In this document: positions 27,195-37,869 of the stretch, one piece after another
Numbering within the stretch: position 1 is the first letter of the stretch
Layout: each line of letters begins with the position of its first letter
From: JAJFUI01 sp039698035
GTDB taxonomy: Bacteria; Planctomycetota; Planctomycetia; Pirellulales; Thermoguttaceae
Assembly: GCA_039698035.1 (NCBI GenBank)
Contig: JBDKSW010000014.1
Coordinates: 305,878-369,877, forward strand
Direction: 5' to 3'
DNA length: 64,000 nucleotides
The notes under the pieces: generated by a model
What the model was told of the DNA's origin: nothing
Database searches by the model: none
What the model saw: only the letters and a program-made list of their open reading frames with translations
Translations under genes and position numbers: made by a program

Positions 27195-28196
27195 ATGCCC
27201 ATCGCCACACTTGCCGAACTGTCATCCGGCCAAGAGGCCGACCTGTTTCTGCTAATGAACGCAAAAGAGGAGCTTAAAACGAAGACCGGCAAGCCGTACT
27301 ATCGCGTCGGCTTCCGCGATGGCGGCCGCGAGTTGAGTTTCCCCATTTGGAGCGACTCGCTCTGGGCGGAAGATTGCCGCGATTGCTGGAATCCGGGCAC
27401 GTTCTACAAGGTCCGTGCGGTCTATCGTGAAACGGATTTCGGCCCGCAGTTGGAAATTCGCAAGATCCGCGAGGTCGTCGACGCCGACACGGCCGACGGT
27501 TTTGAGCCGACGCTCTGTCTGCCTCGGTCGCGGTTCGATCCGCAGCAGATGTTCGACGAGCTGCTGACCATCGCTCGCCAGCGCATTGGCAGCCCCTCGT
27601 TGTTGCGGCTGGTCGAGTCGCTGCTGACCGACCATCGCGAGGCGCTGCTGAAACATCCGGCCGCGCGACGAAACCACCACGCCTATGTCGGCGGGCTGCT
27701 GGAACACAGCCTGAGCGTCGCCAAGACCTGTGTCTTCCTGGCCGAAAAGTACTCGGACTACTATCCCGAGATGTACCCGCCGTTGGACACAGAACTGGTC
27801 GTTGCCGGCGGCATCCTTCACGACATCGGCAAGCTTCGTGAGATGGAACAGCGGCCCGAAGGCACCGCCCACACGCCGGAAGGCTCGCTCATCGGTCACA
27901 TCCTGATCGGCCGCGACATGGTCCGCGAGGCGGCCGCCGCCATGGACGGCTCGCCGCTCGAACCGGATCGGCTTTTGCGTCTCGAACACCTGATGATTAC
28001 CCATCAGGGTCGCCCAGAGTGGGGCTCGCCGAAGCCGCCAATGACGCCCGAGGCAATGCTCGTCCATGCAGCGGACGACCTCGACGCCAAGTACGCGATG
28101 ATGGTCGGTGTCCTTCGCGACGACACCAACCCCGGCCACGTAACCTCGAAGAAGAACATCCTGATGCAGCAAGTCTATCGGGGGCCAGGCGAATAG
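27195..28196 (+). CDS. OB-fold plus HD-domain phosphohydrolase (YhaM-like)
   Basis: 333 residues. The N-terminal OB-fold (about 10-100; KTKTGKPYYRVGFRDGG) is followed by an HD domain (about 150-310) with HHAYVGGLLEHSLSVA and the metal motif ILHDIGKL. This architecture matches YhaM/CBF1-type 3'-5' exoribonucleases. The ATG at 27195 is chosen because it begins the OB-fold directly; upstream in-frame codons overlap the xerD start region on the other strand. Confidence 0.82.
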   Translation: MPIATLAELSSGQEADLFLLMNAKEELKTKTGKPYYRVGFRDGGRELSFPIWSDSLWAEDCRDCWNPGTFYKVRAVYRETDFGPQLEIRKIREVVDADTADGFEPTLCLPRSRFDPQQMFDELLTIARQRIGSPSLLRLVESLLTDHREALLKHPAARRNHHAYVGGLLEHSLSVAKTCVFLAEKYSDYYPEMYPPLDTELVVAGGILHDIGKLREMEQRPEGTAHTPEGSLIGHILIGRDMVREAAAAMDGSPLEPDRLLRLEHLMITHQGRPEWGSPKPPMTPEAMLVHAADDLDAKYAMMVGVLRDDTNPGHVTSKKNILMQQVYRGPGE

Positions 28197-28241
28197 CGGC
28201 AACCAGCGTTCGGCTCCCTGATTTTGTCAAATCGCTCGGCC

Positions 28242-29312
28242 TCACGGCCCGTAGTAACCGTCCACCGGTGGCGGCGGTTCGACGCCCGGCAAGTCCTCGG
28301 CGTAGTAGCGTTCCAGGACCGCCCGCCAATGGGCCGGCTGGGTGACGGCCACAAAGGCGTCGCGAACCGCTTGATATTGGGGATGCAGCCGCGCGTACTT
28401 GATGCCGAACTTTCGCATCACCCGGCAACAGCGGCTCGGCCCGTAGATCTCCTCGGAAAGCCGATAGTGCTCGGCAATCACGTCGCGTTGTTCAAACAGC
28501 GTTGGTGGGAGTAAGGCAGATTGACAACCTGCTCCGCGATTCTCGGCCAACGCACGGGCCTGGCGGAAGATCCACGGGTTGCCGATCGCGCCACGGGCGA
28601 CCGAGACGCCATCCACGCCCGTCTCGCGCAGCATGTCGAGACAGTCCCGGGCAGTGAAGAGATCGCCGCTGCCCAGCACGGTCCGCTCTCCGGCGTGCTG
28701 CTTGACCTCGTGGAGAAACTCGCGCGAGCTGATGCCCTCGTAACGCTGCCGAACCGTGCGGCCGTGGACCGTTGCCGCGACGACGCCCAGCCGGAAGGCC
28801 CCGTCGAAGATCGTGAAAAACCGCTCGCGGCTCTGTTCGCTGTCGTCCATGCCGCGGCGCAGCTTGATTGTCAGCGGAACGTGCGGCGGCAGCGCGTCAC
28901 GCACGCGGGCAACAATCTCCAACGCCGTGTCGGGGTCGCTCATCAAGAAGCCGCCACGGCATCGGCCCAGCACCTTTTTTACCGGACAGGCGAAGTTCAG
29001 ATCGATCACGTCGAAGCCGGCTTCGACCAACTTGAGCGCCGCCGGCGGAAACTCCTCGGGCACGGCGCCCATCAGTTGCCCGCCGCACGGATGCTCCTCG
29101 TCGGTGACGCGAAGGAAACGCTTGGCCTTGCGTCCCTTGGTCACATTGACGATGAACTGGTCGAGCATCACCTCGCAAACGGTATAGGACGCCCCGAGGC
29201 GTCGCGCAATCACCCGCATCGGCCAATCGCTATAGCCGCTCAGCGGCGCCTGCACGACCGGAAAACCAATCGGAACCGAACCGAGATGAAGATGGGGCTG
29301 TGTCGTCGTCAT
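28242..29312 (-). CDS. tRNA-dihydrouridine synthase
   Basis: 356 residues. FMN enzyme that reduces uridines in the tRNA D-loop. TIM-barrel motifs: VQAPLSGYSDWPMR, the catalytic Cys in DLNFACPVKKVLGR, IKLRRGMDD, VHGRTVRQRYEG and VLGSGDLFTA, ending GIKYARLHP. A short Ala-Gly-Cys-Gln stretch after ALAENRG is encoded by a GCAGGTTGNCAACCTGC-type repeat inserted in frame. The ATG at 29312 matches the family N-terminus. Last gene of the gnd-SDR-zwf-dus minus-strand run. Confidence 0.93.
   Translation of the reverse strand: MTTTQPHLHLGSVPIGFPVVQAPLSGYSDWPMRVIARRLGASYTVCEVMLDQFIVNVTKGRKAKRFLRVTDEEHPCGGQLMGAVPEEFPPAALKLVEAGFDVIDLNFACPVKKVLGRCRGGFLMSDPDTALEIVARVRDALPPHVPLTIKLRRGMDDSEQSRERFFTIFDGAFRLGVVAATVHGRTVRQRYEGISSREFLHEVKQHAGERTVLGSGDLFTARDCLDMLRETGVDGVSVARGAIGNPWIFRQARALAENRGAGCQSALLPPTLFEQRDVIAEHYRLSEEIYGPSRCCRVMRKFGIKYARLHPQYQAVRDAFVAVTQPAHWRAVLERYYAEDLPGVEPPPPVDGYYGP
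28516..28532. repeat. Intragenic GCAGGTTGNCAACCTGC-type palindrome (in dus)
   Basis: GCAGATTGACAACCTGC on the plus strand, one mismatch from the palindrome. It is read on the minus strand as Ala-Gly-Cys-Gln-Ser-Ala within dus. Confidence 0.7.
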
Positions 29313-29376
29313 CAGCGATGAAGGGGGCCGTGCTGGCGGCCGCTCAACATGGTTCCATGGTTCGCGCACTCCACCG

Positions 29377-30888
29377 CTACTTCAGCACCGGGCAAGCGTC
29401 AAACCACTCGCGGTACTGGCGGCACATCCATTCGACCGAGTTGGGCGGCCCCCAACCGCCGGCCTCGTACAACGCCAGCGGCGGCCAGCCGGGCTGCTGC
29501 CAGCCGCGCTGGATCGGATCGATGACCGACCAGGCCAACTCGACCTCGTCCGCCCGCGAAAAGAGACTCGCATCGCCGTTCATCACGTCCAGCAGGAGCC
29601 GCTGGTAGGCCTCGGGCATCCCGCCGGCAAACTTGTCGCGGAAGTTGAAGCCTAGCTCGGTCATCCGAAGTTTCATGCCGGCATCGGGCACCTTGGTCTG
29701 AAAGTGAAGCTGGATGCCCTCGGCCGGCTGCACCTGGATCACCAGGCGGTTCGACTCGAACGCGCTATGCGGTCCGCCCTCGAACATCATGTGCGGCGCT
29801 TGGCGAAACTGGATGACGATCTGCGTGGTGCGACACGACATGGCCTTGCCGCTGCGGAGCAGGAACGGCACGCCTTGCCACCGCCAGTTCTCGATGTGCA
29901 ACTTGATGGCGGCGAACGTGGCCGTTTCGCTTTCCGCCGGAACGCCCGGCTCGTCGCGGTACTTGCGATACTGACCGCGGACCGTATCCGTATAGACCTC
30001 CTCGGGCTTCATCGCGCGGATCGACCGAAGGACTTTCACCTTCTCGTCGCGAACGGCCTCGGCCTCGAAGCGGGCGGGCGCCTCCATCGCCGTGAAAGTC
30101 ATCAATTGCAGCAGGTGACTCTGAAACATGTCACGCAGGACGCCCACCGAATCATAGTAGGCCGCCCGATGGCCCACGGTCAGGTCCTCGGCCGCGGTGA
30201 TCTGCACGTGGTCGATATAATTGCGGTTCCAGATCGGCTCGAACACGGCGTTGGCAAACCGCAGGACCAACACGTTCTGGACCGTTTCCTTGCCCAGATA
30301 GTGGTCGATCCGGTAGATCTGGCGCTCGGCAAACACCTCGTGGACCTGTTGGTTCAAGAGCCGCGCGGAAGCCAAGTCCGTGCCGAACGGCTTCTCGATT
30401 ACCAGACGCCGCGGGCCGCAGTCCTCGCGAGCCAAGCCGGCCGCGCCCAGTTGAGCGACCACGGGGGCGTAGAGCGGCGGCGCGATCGAAAGATAATAGA
30501 CCCGCGTCGTTTCCTTGCGGGGCAGACCGTCGGCCGACCGTTCCGATTCATGAGGCGCATCACCGACCTGCCCGACGGCCTCGAGCTCCGCGAGGAAGTG
30601 GGCGAGCCGCGGAAAATCGTCCGAGTTGCCGATGTCGCCCGGATGGTAGTAGATCGACTGGGCAAACGTCTGCCACGCGGCCGCGTCGAAGTTGTCGCCC
30701 ACGAATTCGGCCGTGCTCTCGGCCAGCTTGTCTCGCCACGCTTGGCTGGTGAACTTCGTGCGTGAGAAACCGACGATCCGCGTGGTTTGTGGCAATCGCT
30801 TCTTGCGATGCAGTTCGTAGAGGGCCGGAATCAGCTTGCGGCTCGTCAGGTCGCCGGAAGCCCCAAAGATGACGATCGTGTGAGCCAT
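29377..30888 (-). CDS. zwf: Glucose-6-phosphate 1-dehydrogenase
   Basis: 503 residues. First step of the oxidative pentose phosphate pathway, making NADPH. The nucleotide-binding motif GASGDLTSRKL is at the N-terminus, the signature RIDHYLGKE near residue 195, and EKPFGTDL before it. The C-terminal half holds the tetramer beta-sheet region. Its neighbours on the same strand, an SDR and gnd, belong to the same sugar metabolism. Confidence 0.96.
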   Translation of the reverse strand: MAHTIVIFGASGDLTSRKLIPALYELHRKKRLPQTTRIVGFSRTKFTSQAWRDKLAESTAEFVGDNFDAAAWQTFAQSIYYHPGDIGNSDDFPRLAHFLAELEAVGQVGDAPHESERSADGLPRKETTRVYYLSIAPPLYAPVVAQLGAAGLAREDCGPRRLVIEKPFGTDLASARLLNQQVHEVFAERQIYRIDHYLGKETVQNVLVLRFANAVFEPIWNRNYIDHVQITAAEDLTVGHRAAYYDSVGVLRDMFQSHLLQLMTFTAMEAPARFEAEAVRDEKVKVLRSIRAMKPEEVYTDTVRGQYRKYRDEPGVPAESETATFAAIKLHIENWRWQGVPFLLRSGKAMSCRTTQIVIQFRQAPHMMFEGGPHSAFESNRLVIQVQPAEGIQLHFQTKVPDAGMKLRMTELGFNFRDKFAGGMPEAYQRLLLDVMNGDASLFSRADEVELAWSVIDPIQRGWQQPGWPPLALYEAGGWGPPNSVEWMCRQYREWFDACPVLK

Positions 30889-30988
30889 GCGTGTCGCTCC
30901 GTCGTGGCGTTCTTTGCGTGTCCGGATTGCGAATGCCCCCCCATGCGGCCGCCGTGCCGGCGGCTGCTCAACCAGTCGATTCTACCAC

Positions 30989-31771
30989 TCAGAACCAGGC
31001 GGCCGTAAAGCCGCCATCCACGTTGATCGCGGCGCCGGTCATAAAACTGCCGGCCTTCGGCGAAACGAGCAGCAACAGCGCGCCGATGAGTTCCTCGGGC
31101 TCGCCGAAACGGCGCATCGGCGTATGACGCATGATGTTGTCGATCCGCTGGGCATCGAGCAGTCTGCGGTTTTGTTCGGCCGGAAAGAAGCCGGGGCAAA
31201 TCGCATTGACGCGGACGCCCTTCGTACCGAAATCCTGTGCGATGTTTCGCGTCAGGTTCAGCACGCCAGCCTTCGACGCGGCATAGGCGAACACACGCGA
31301 CAGCGGCAGATGGCTGTTGACGCTGCCGATGTTCACGATCGAGCCGCCGCCCTGTTCGACCATGTGTCGGCCGAACACCTGACACGCCTGAAAGACCGCG
31401 CGAAGGTTGATCGTCATGATGCGATCCCAGTCGGCGTCGGTGGCGTCGAGGAAATCGCTTCCGACGTTCACCCCCGCGCAGTTCAGCAGAATATCGGCCC
31501 GACCGGTCTTTTCAAGCGTTTCCTTCAACAGGTTCTCGATGGATTCACGCCGTGTCACATCGACCAGGCAATAGTCGGTTTGTCCGCCGATCTCCTCGAG
31601 CGCTTTGACCCGCGCACGGCACCCTTCCTCGGTCAGGTCGGCGACGAGGATCTTGGCGCCGGCCTGAGCCAGGCCCGCCGCCAGCGCGCCGCCGAGCACG
31701 CCCGCCCCCCCGATCACGACGGCCGTTTGACCAGTAAGTCCGAAAAGCTTTTCAAGATAATTCAACATCAT
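30989..31771 (-). CDS. SDR-family oxidoreductase (gluconate/sugar-acid type)
   Basis: 260 residues. Nucleotide-binding GGAGVLGG, NCAG in place of the usual NNAG, catalytic Ser in NIGSVNS, and YAASK (Tyr and Lys). PGFFPAEQN and VDGGFTAAW resemble gluconate-5-dehydrogenase and fructuronate-reductase-like SDRs. Lying between gnd and zwf, a sugar-acid substrate is likely, but this is inference. Two ATGs (31771, 31768) are adjacent. Confidence 0.8.
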   Translation of the reverse strand: MMLNYLEKLFGLTGQTAVVIGGAGVLGGALAAGLAQAGAKILVADLTEEGCRARVKALEEIGGQTDYCLVDVTRRESIENLLKETLEKTGRADILLNCAGVNVGSDFLDATDADWDRIMTINLRAVFQACQVFGRHMVEQGGGSIVNIGSVNSHLPLSRVFAYAASKAGVLNLTRNIAQDFGTKGVRVNAICPGFFPAEQNRRLLDAQRIDNIMRHTPMRRFGEPEELIGALLLLVSPKAGSFMTGAAINVDGGFTAAWF

Positions 31772-31825
31772 GAGATACAGTAACGTTTCTGGGAAAACTC
31801 GTTGAAACTCTCCGCACACCTCCGA

Positions 31826-33268
<1,443 letters not shown>

Positions 33269-33295
33269 AGTAACGAGAGGTTGAGGGGTTGTTAA

Positions 33296-33994
33296 CTAGT
33301 TTGCCGACTTTGGCTTCCGTGCTGCGGCCCGAGACGGTGTCGTTGCGGCGGGAGGACGGGTTATTTTGGTCGAACGCTTTGGCCGCGTCAATTGCGACGA
33401 AGCCTCCTTACCATTGAGCTGCCGTTCTACGGTGATAAGTCGCTCGCTGAGCAAACGGATTTCGTCTCGCAAGGCGCAGACGTCGGTATCAATGATCCTC
33501 GCCGCAGCCAACAACCCTTTGTTGAGAATGCTCAGCGGGAACGTCGACGGGCCGCCCAATCCGCACGAATGGTCCTCCTGAACGTTACCACTGTCGTCGA
33601 TACGGCGAATTTCAACGTCGTGAAAGTGACGAGCGTGACCACGATCGAGGTAACCGCGGACTGCCCCCCAGCATTGAAGCACTGCTAGCACCAAGCCAAC
33701 CAACGACGCTATTGAGCCGGCGATGTAAAGCAGTTCGAGGCCAGACTCATGCTCGACCACGATGGCCTTGGTACCATCATGGTCCAAGAGATAGCCTTGG
33801 CCTTGTAGATTCCCTGCTACCTTTACCCAGTGGACCCCCACTTCATGTTCGAGAGCATGAAGCAGTTCTTGATACTGGTCGTAGGACGGCACTGGGCCCC
33901 GCAGTTTGAGAGAAACGATCTGATGCGGTGGCACGTGCAGATGTTGAGCTGCGCTCGCGAACTTTTCGACAAAGTGACTGTTCCGATCGTACAT
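33296..33994 (-). CDS. Hypothetical protein with one membrane segment
   Basis: 232 residues, not recognised. The first 80 residues look soluble, a hydrophobic stretch (LLYIAGSIASLVGLVLAVL, about 88-106) follows, then a cytoplasmic part with a heptad-like segment (ALRDEIRLLSERLITVERQL) and a basic, Pro/Ala-rich tail. Base composition is lower in G+C than its neighbours, suggesting transfer. It lies between gnd and dinD on the same strand, so it may be functionally paired with DinD. Confidence 0.6.
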   Translation of the reverse strand: MYDRNSHFVEKFASAAQHLHVPPHQIVSLKLRGPVPSYDQYQELLHALEHEVGVHWVKVAGNLQGQGYLLDHDGTKAIVVEHESGLELLYIAGSIASLVGLVLAVLQCWGAVRGYLDRGHARHFHDVEIRRIDDSGNVQEDHSCGLGGPSTFPLSILNKGLLAAARIIDTDVCALRDEIRLLSERLITVERQLNGKEASSQLTRPKRSTKITRPPAATTPSRAAARKPKSAN

Positions 33995-34097
33995 TTGACA
34001 TCCACCGTCCTTTCCCGCTTGAATGTGTCACGGCCGTTTGCGACGGGCCGGGGTGCTGTATTCTGGAGTTGTGTTCTCATGCCCGTCAACCGGCGTC

Positions 34098-34961
34098 CTA
34101 AGCTCCCGGCTCTTCGCGCTCAAGTCGCTTTACCTCCCTCGGCAGCTTCTTCTGTTCCGACTCGACGCGACGTTCGATCTTCTTGATGTCTTCCGCGGGC
34201 GGCAATTGCTCGGGCACGATGCCGCGTTTGCCGAGCAGCTTGCGCACCTCGGAATTGTTCCTCACGTGCTCCGTCGTAATCGAGCGTTCCGTCCGCAGGT
34301 CGTCGCGCTTGATATTGAAATTGGTGATCTCGTTAGCGAAGTCCTTGGCCTTGATCGTAATGGTCGGCAGGAAATCGGCCAAGGGGCGGCTCTCGGGTAC
34401 GTCGAGCCGCTCTTTCATTTGCTGCGTGGTCCGGCCACCAAAGAGCGCCTGGTCGCCGCGGCTGCGAATCCGCCCAAAGCTCTTCTCATCGCCGACGCGC
34501 TCGTAGATGATGCCGGATAGCTCCTTTTCCGATATCGTCAGCTTCCGGCGCGCGCCGAGTCGCTCGACCTCCGCAAGTCGCTGCTCGATCAACTCTTGCT
34601 TCCGAGTCTGGACGGCAAAATACGTTTGGGCGAATGCGATGGGAGCTTTCGCCGAGTCGCCATTCTGCGCGATCAGATAGCAGGCGTAGCGGGTGAGCAT
34701 GTAGTCACCGACCTCGCGTTCCGCACCCGACCCAAGAGGGACCTTTTTGCTGATCTCGGCAAAATGGTCGTTCGGGTCATAACCAGCTTTCTGACAAGCC
34801 GTTACGGCCTTTGCGACAACCTGTTCAAAACTTCGCCATGTTTGGTACCCCAGCACGCCCTGGAGGTCGCGAGCCAGCCAGAACTCGACGCCGCTTTCCT
34901 CTTCGCGATGGACCAATTGCTCGAAGCTGGCGTGCAATTGAACGATCAACTCCCTCTTCAT
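34098..34961 (-). CDS. dinD: DNA-damage-inducible protein D-like
   Basis: 287 residues. The N-terminal BRO/KilA-N-type segment is FEQLVHREEESGVEFWLARDL, then QGVLGYQTWRSFEQV and LTRYACYLIAQNGDS. The C-terminal region has AKDFANEITNFNIK and a charged coiled coil. E. coli DinD is LexA-regulated and inhibits RecA filaments. ATG 34961 is chosen because longer frames overlap the HAD gene. No LexA box is claimed, since planctomycete LexA motifs are not known to me. Confidence 0.83.
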   Translation of the reverse strand: MKRELIVQLHASFEQLVHREEESGVEFWLARDLQGVLGYQTWRSFEQVVAKAVTACQKAGYDPNDHFAEISKKVPLGSGAEREVGDYMLTRYACYLIAQNGDSAKAPIAFAQTYFAVQTRKQELIEQRLAEVERLGARRKLTISEKELSGIIYERVGDEKSFGRIRSRGDQALFGGRTTQQMKERLDVPESRPLADFLPTITIKAKDFANEITNFNIKRDDLRTERSITTEHVRNNSEVRKLLGKRGIVPEQLPPAEDIKKIERRVESEQKKLPREVKRLEREEPGA

Positions 34962-34989
34962 CGCTCGGCCCTCGTTATTGTCTCGCGTG

Positions 34990-35853
34990 TTACTCGACCC
35001 GCCACGGCGGGTCCTTGGGCAAACGCCGCTCGAACTCGGCCAGCAACGCCGTTTGATAGTCTCCGGCAAAACGGCCGGCAAGGAAACGGTCGATTCCCTC
35101 GTCGAAGAACCGCCGCCAACTGGCCTCCTCCGCACCCGGGTTGATCGGGAAAAACAGGGCCTGGTTGGCCACGGCCGCCTGATGGTCGCCCGGCGCGTCG
35201 CCGATCATCAACGTGCAATTCGGTTTGTACCGCGAGGCCGCCCTGAGCATCTCCTTCTTCGTGCCGATCTCTTGGCCGCAGATCATCGTCGTATATTGCG
35301 CCAAGTCGTGCTCTTCCCATTCCCGCTTGAGCGCTTCATGCGGCGTGGCCGACACCACAAGCACGTCCGCCTTCTGGCTCAGCTTCTCCAGGCTTTCGCG
35401 CACCAGCGGAAATGGCGGCACGCAGCGCACCATCTTCGTAACCGACTCGTTGATCGCCTTCGACCATTTCAGGACGTGGGTCAAGTCGGGATCCTGGGTT
35501 CGTTCGACCTCCTTCTCTAATGTCGGATTGCCGAGCTTGGTTTCCCGTTTCATCCAATCGCGCAAGGCCCGGGGAATCTCGACATGCACGCCGCGTGCCT
35601 TGACCTCGGGCCGCTCGTTGGTCAATTCTAGCGCCTCGATCAAGGCGGGAAAGCGATTGATGCCCCGGCTGTGCGAGTAAAGGTTGACAAACTCGGCCGC
35701 CTCGCGGGCGTACTTGCTTACGCCTTGCAGCCCCCAATAGTTGATCGTGTTCGGAATGAAGCACTCCTTGTGCTTCAGCTCCATCGTATCGAACGCACAG
35801 CCGTCCGAATCAATGCCTACGAGGTAGTCGTGCTTGGGTGTGAAATCGATCAT
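34990..35853 (-). CDS. HAD-superfamily hydrolase
   Basis: 287 residues. HAD motif I is GIDSDGCAFDT, motif II the Ser in VVSATP, and motif IV MIGDAPGDHQAA; the long cap domain lies between. It dephosphorylates an unknown small phosphate ester. ATG 35853 is preferred to an upstream TTG. The gene ends 28 bp before dinD. Adjacency to phosphofructokinase suggests sugar phosphates, as inference. Confidence 0.8.
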   Translation of the reverse strand: MIDFTPKHDYLVGIDSDGCAFDTMELKHKECFIPNTINYWGLQGVSKYAREAAEFVNLYSHSRGINRFPALIEALELTNERPEVKARGVHVEIPRALRDWMKRETKLGNPTLEKEVERTQDPDLTHVLKWSKAINESVTKMVRCVPPFPLVRESLEKLSQKADVLVVSATPHEALKREWEEHDLAQYTTMICGQEIGTKKEMLRAASRYKPNCTLMIGDAPGDHQAAVANQALFFPINPGAEEASWRRFFDEGIDRFLAGRFAGDYQTALLAEFERRLPKDPPWRVE

Positions 35854-35891
35854 GGCAACCAAATTGAGAACTGCAACTCCGTTAGGGTGAA

Positions 35892-35908
35892 GCAGGTTGT
35901 CAACCTGC
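35892..35908. repeat. GCAGGTTGNCAACCTGC palindrome (intergenic)
   Basis: A perfect copy, GCAGGTTGTCAACCTGC, between the HAD gene and pfk. Confidence 0.75.
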
Positions 35909-35931
35909 CATCGCTACGTTCGCTTCACGGA

Positions 35932-35946
35932 CAGGTTAACAACCTG
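35932..35946. repeat. Partial palindrome overlapping the pfk stop codon
   Basis: CAGGTTAACAACCTG. On the minus strand it reads Ala-Gly-Cys then TAA, so this copy supplies the last residues and the stop codon of the phosphofructokinase. Confidence 0.65.
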
Positions 35947-37249
35947 CCGCGCTCCTGTCAGCCTGCGGAACGTAGGTCGGCAACTTCTGCTCCGCAAAAA
36001 TCGGCTGGAATCGCGTCATGCGCTGCCGGCCGTCGACCATCGGCAGCCGGATCATCTCGTCGCCCACGAGCGGTTTGGCGTAGCGCACGAAGTCGTCCGT
36101 GACATCGCAGCCATCAGGCGCGATCCACTGTTTGGGGAAAGTCCGCTCGCTGTTGGCCACGTCCGCCAGCGGCACTTTGTCGTAGCGAACGCTATAGGTG
36201 GGGCCAACGTTGCGAAGAATCGTGGCCATGAAGCCGCTCTGGCCTGCGGCAGCCAGTTCAACCGCTTTTCGCCCGACGTGGTATGCCTCGTCCAAATCAA
36301 CCGACGAAGCAAATGCAATCGAGCGCCGCTGGTCGGTGCCGGGAATGTCGGCCCGCGCGGCGCCCTTGCTGGCAAGCCCCGTCTTGTTCAGGTAGCTAAC
36401 GACTGCTTGGGCCGCCGTCACCTTCGCCGATCCGAACGCGGTGTGGCCGAAGGCGTCTTTCACTTCGGCGATGGCAGGTTGGCAACCTGCGACGTCAAAG
36501 CCTTCGCTCACGACGACCAAGCACCGACCGTCGCGTCGCAAGCGGTCATTCACCTGGTCGGCCAGTTGCTGCAAGCTGCAAGGACTCTCGGCCAGATAGA
36601 TCGCCAACGGCATTTCGCGTCCCGGGTCGGCCAACCGCGCCGCGGCCGGGATGAACCCGATCTTGCGTCCCATCGCCTGCATCACCAACACCGGATCGGC
36701 CGGACAACTGCCGGCATTCTCTTCGTTGGCCGTCTGCACATATTGCATCCAGTAGCGAGCCACCGAGCCATAGCCGGGCGTGTGGTCGATCAGCCGGAAC
36801 TGGCTGTCGCCCACGTCGTTGTCGATCGTCTTCGGCACGCCGACGGCCACCAAATCCAGCCCGCGCTGGTGGGCCAACTGGGCAATCTTGTTGGCCGTGT
36901 CCATCGAGTCGTTGCCGCCGATGTAGAGCAAATAACCGACCTCGTGGGCCCGAAAGACCTCGATCACCCGCTCAAAATCCTCGGTCTGATGCGACCGAAG
37001 CTTGTAGCGGCACGTACCGATCGAACCGGCGGCCGGCGTAAACCGCAGCAGGGCGACCTCCTCCGCACTCTGAGCGGACAAGTCGAGCAGCTCTTCCTTC
37101 AGCACGCCCTCGATTCCGTGCCGGGCGCCATAGACGGTCCCAATGGCCGAGGCGTTTCGCGCCGCTTCGATAATCCCCCGCAAACTGCTGTTGATAACGG
37201 GCGTCGGTCCGCCACTCTGGGCAACCACTAGATTCCGCGCAATATGCAT
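35936..37249 (-). CDS. Pyrophosphate-type 6-phosphofructokinase
   Basis: 437 residues, longer than the 320-residue ATP enzyme. QSGGPTPVINSSLRG at the N-terminus, then IGGNDSMDTANK, then VGVPKTIDNDV. The Lys in PKTIDND is the mark of PPi-dependent enzymes, where ATP enzymes have Gly. The Asn in GGNDS instead of Asp is a clade feature. It makes fructose-1,6-bisphosphate reversibly. A GCAGGTTGGCAACCTGC repeat is inserted in frame (at FDVAGCQPAIAE) and another overlaps the 3' end. AAGGA precedes the ATG. Confidence 0.9.
   Translation of the reverse strand: MHIARNLVVAQSGGPTPVINSSLRGIIEAARNASAIGTVYGARHGIEGVLKEELLDLSAQSAEEVALLRFTPAAGSIGTCRYKLRSHQTEDFERVIEVFRAHEVGYLLYIGGNDSMDTANKIAQLAHQRGLDLVAVGVPKTIDNDVGDSQFRLIDHTPGYGSVARYWMQYVQTANEENAGSCPADPVLVMQAMGRKIGFIPAAARLADPGREMPLAIYLAESPCSLQQLADQVNDRLRRDGRCLVVVSEGFDVAGCQPAIAEVKDAFGHTAFGSAKVTAAQAVVSYLNKTGLASKGAARADIPGTDQRRSIAFASSVDLDEAYHVGRKAVELAAAGQSGFMATILRNVGPTYSVRYDKVPLADVANSERTFPKQWIAPDGCDVTDDFVRYAKPLVGDEMIRLPMVDGRQRMTRFQPIFAEQKLPTYVPQADRSAAGC
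36474..36490. repeat. Intragenic GCAGGTTGNCAACCTGC palindrome (in pfk)
   Basis: A perfect copy, GCAGGTTGGCAACCTGC, read on the minus strand as Ala-Gly-Cys-Gln-Pro-Ala inside the phosphofructokinase. Confidence 0.78.
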
Positions 37250-37384
37250 GTGAGTTCCTTCGCCCCCTCAGCATGGGGCAAGTCGTTGGCTCGCCGAAAG
37301 ACCCGTGGCAAGCTCGTGAACCGCGCACTACGAGAGCGAACGACCGATTTTAACGCTCGGCCGGGGTATTCGCAAGAAGAGGGG

Positions 37385-37735
37385 CTACGCCGCCATCGGT
37401 CGCGTGGCCGCCAACGGCTCGCTGAGCACGTCCCGCACGGCCATCGGGATGACCTGGTCCATGGCCGCGCCAAGCACCCGTTCACGCATCAAAGGCCGAA
37501 GAAAGCGGGCGTCCAGAATCCGTTCGGCCTCGGCCGCCAACAGCTCGCCGGCGCACGCCCGGGCGTAACCCCGGAGTTCGGCCGGACTCATCTCTAAGGC
37601 ATGAAGACGGAGCCGACGCCAAACGTCGGCGCGGCACTGTCTCGCGAGCTCCCCCCCCGCCTGGTCCACCGCATGGCGTTGACGCCGAGGGAACAGCAGC
37701 GACAGCAGGCTCTCCGGCAAAAAGGGCGAGTCCAT
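37385..37735 (-). CDS. Small hypothetical protein
   Basis: 116 residues from ATG 37735 (MDSPFLPESLLSLLFPRRQR). Arg/Ala/Leu-rich and helical, with no recognised domain. It lies between pfk and the isomerase-like gene on the same strand. Longer open frames upstream overlap the isomerase-like gene and are not used. Confidence 0.6.
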   Translation of the reverse strand: MDSPFLPESLLSLLFPRRQRHAVDQAGGELARQCRADVWRRLRLHALEMSPAELRGYARACAGELLAAEAERILDARFLRPLMRERVLGAAMDQVIPMAVRDVLSEPLAATRPMAA

Positions 37736-37869
37736 GGCAATGATTCCGCTGAAAAGGGGGGCAAGGCACACAACGACGTTCTTTACAGATCGTACCGCCT
37801 GCCACGAGAACTTCAGCGGAAAACCATGAAGCCGGGTAACGCTGCGAAAGTTTAACGCCACCCAGCCGA

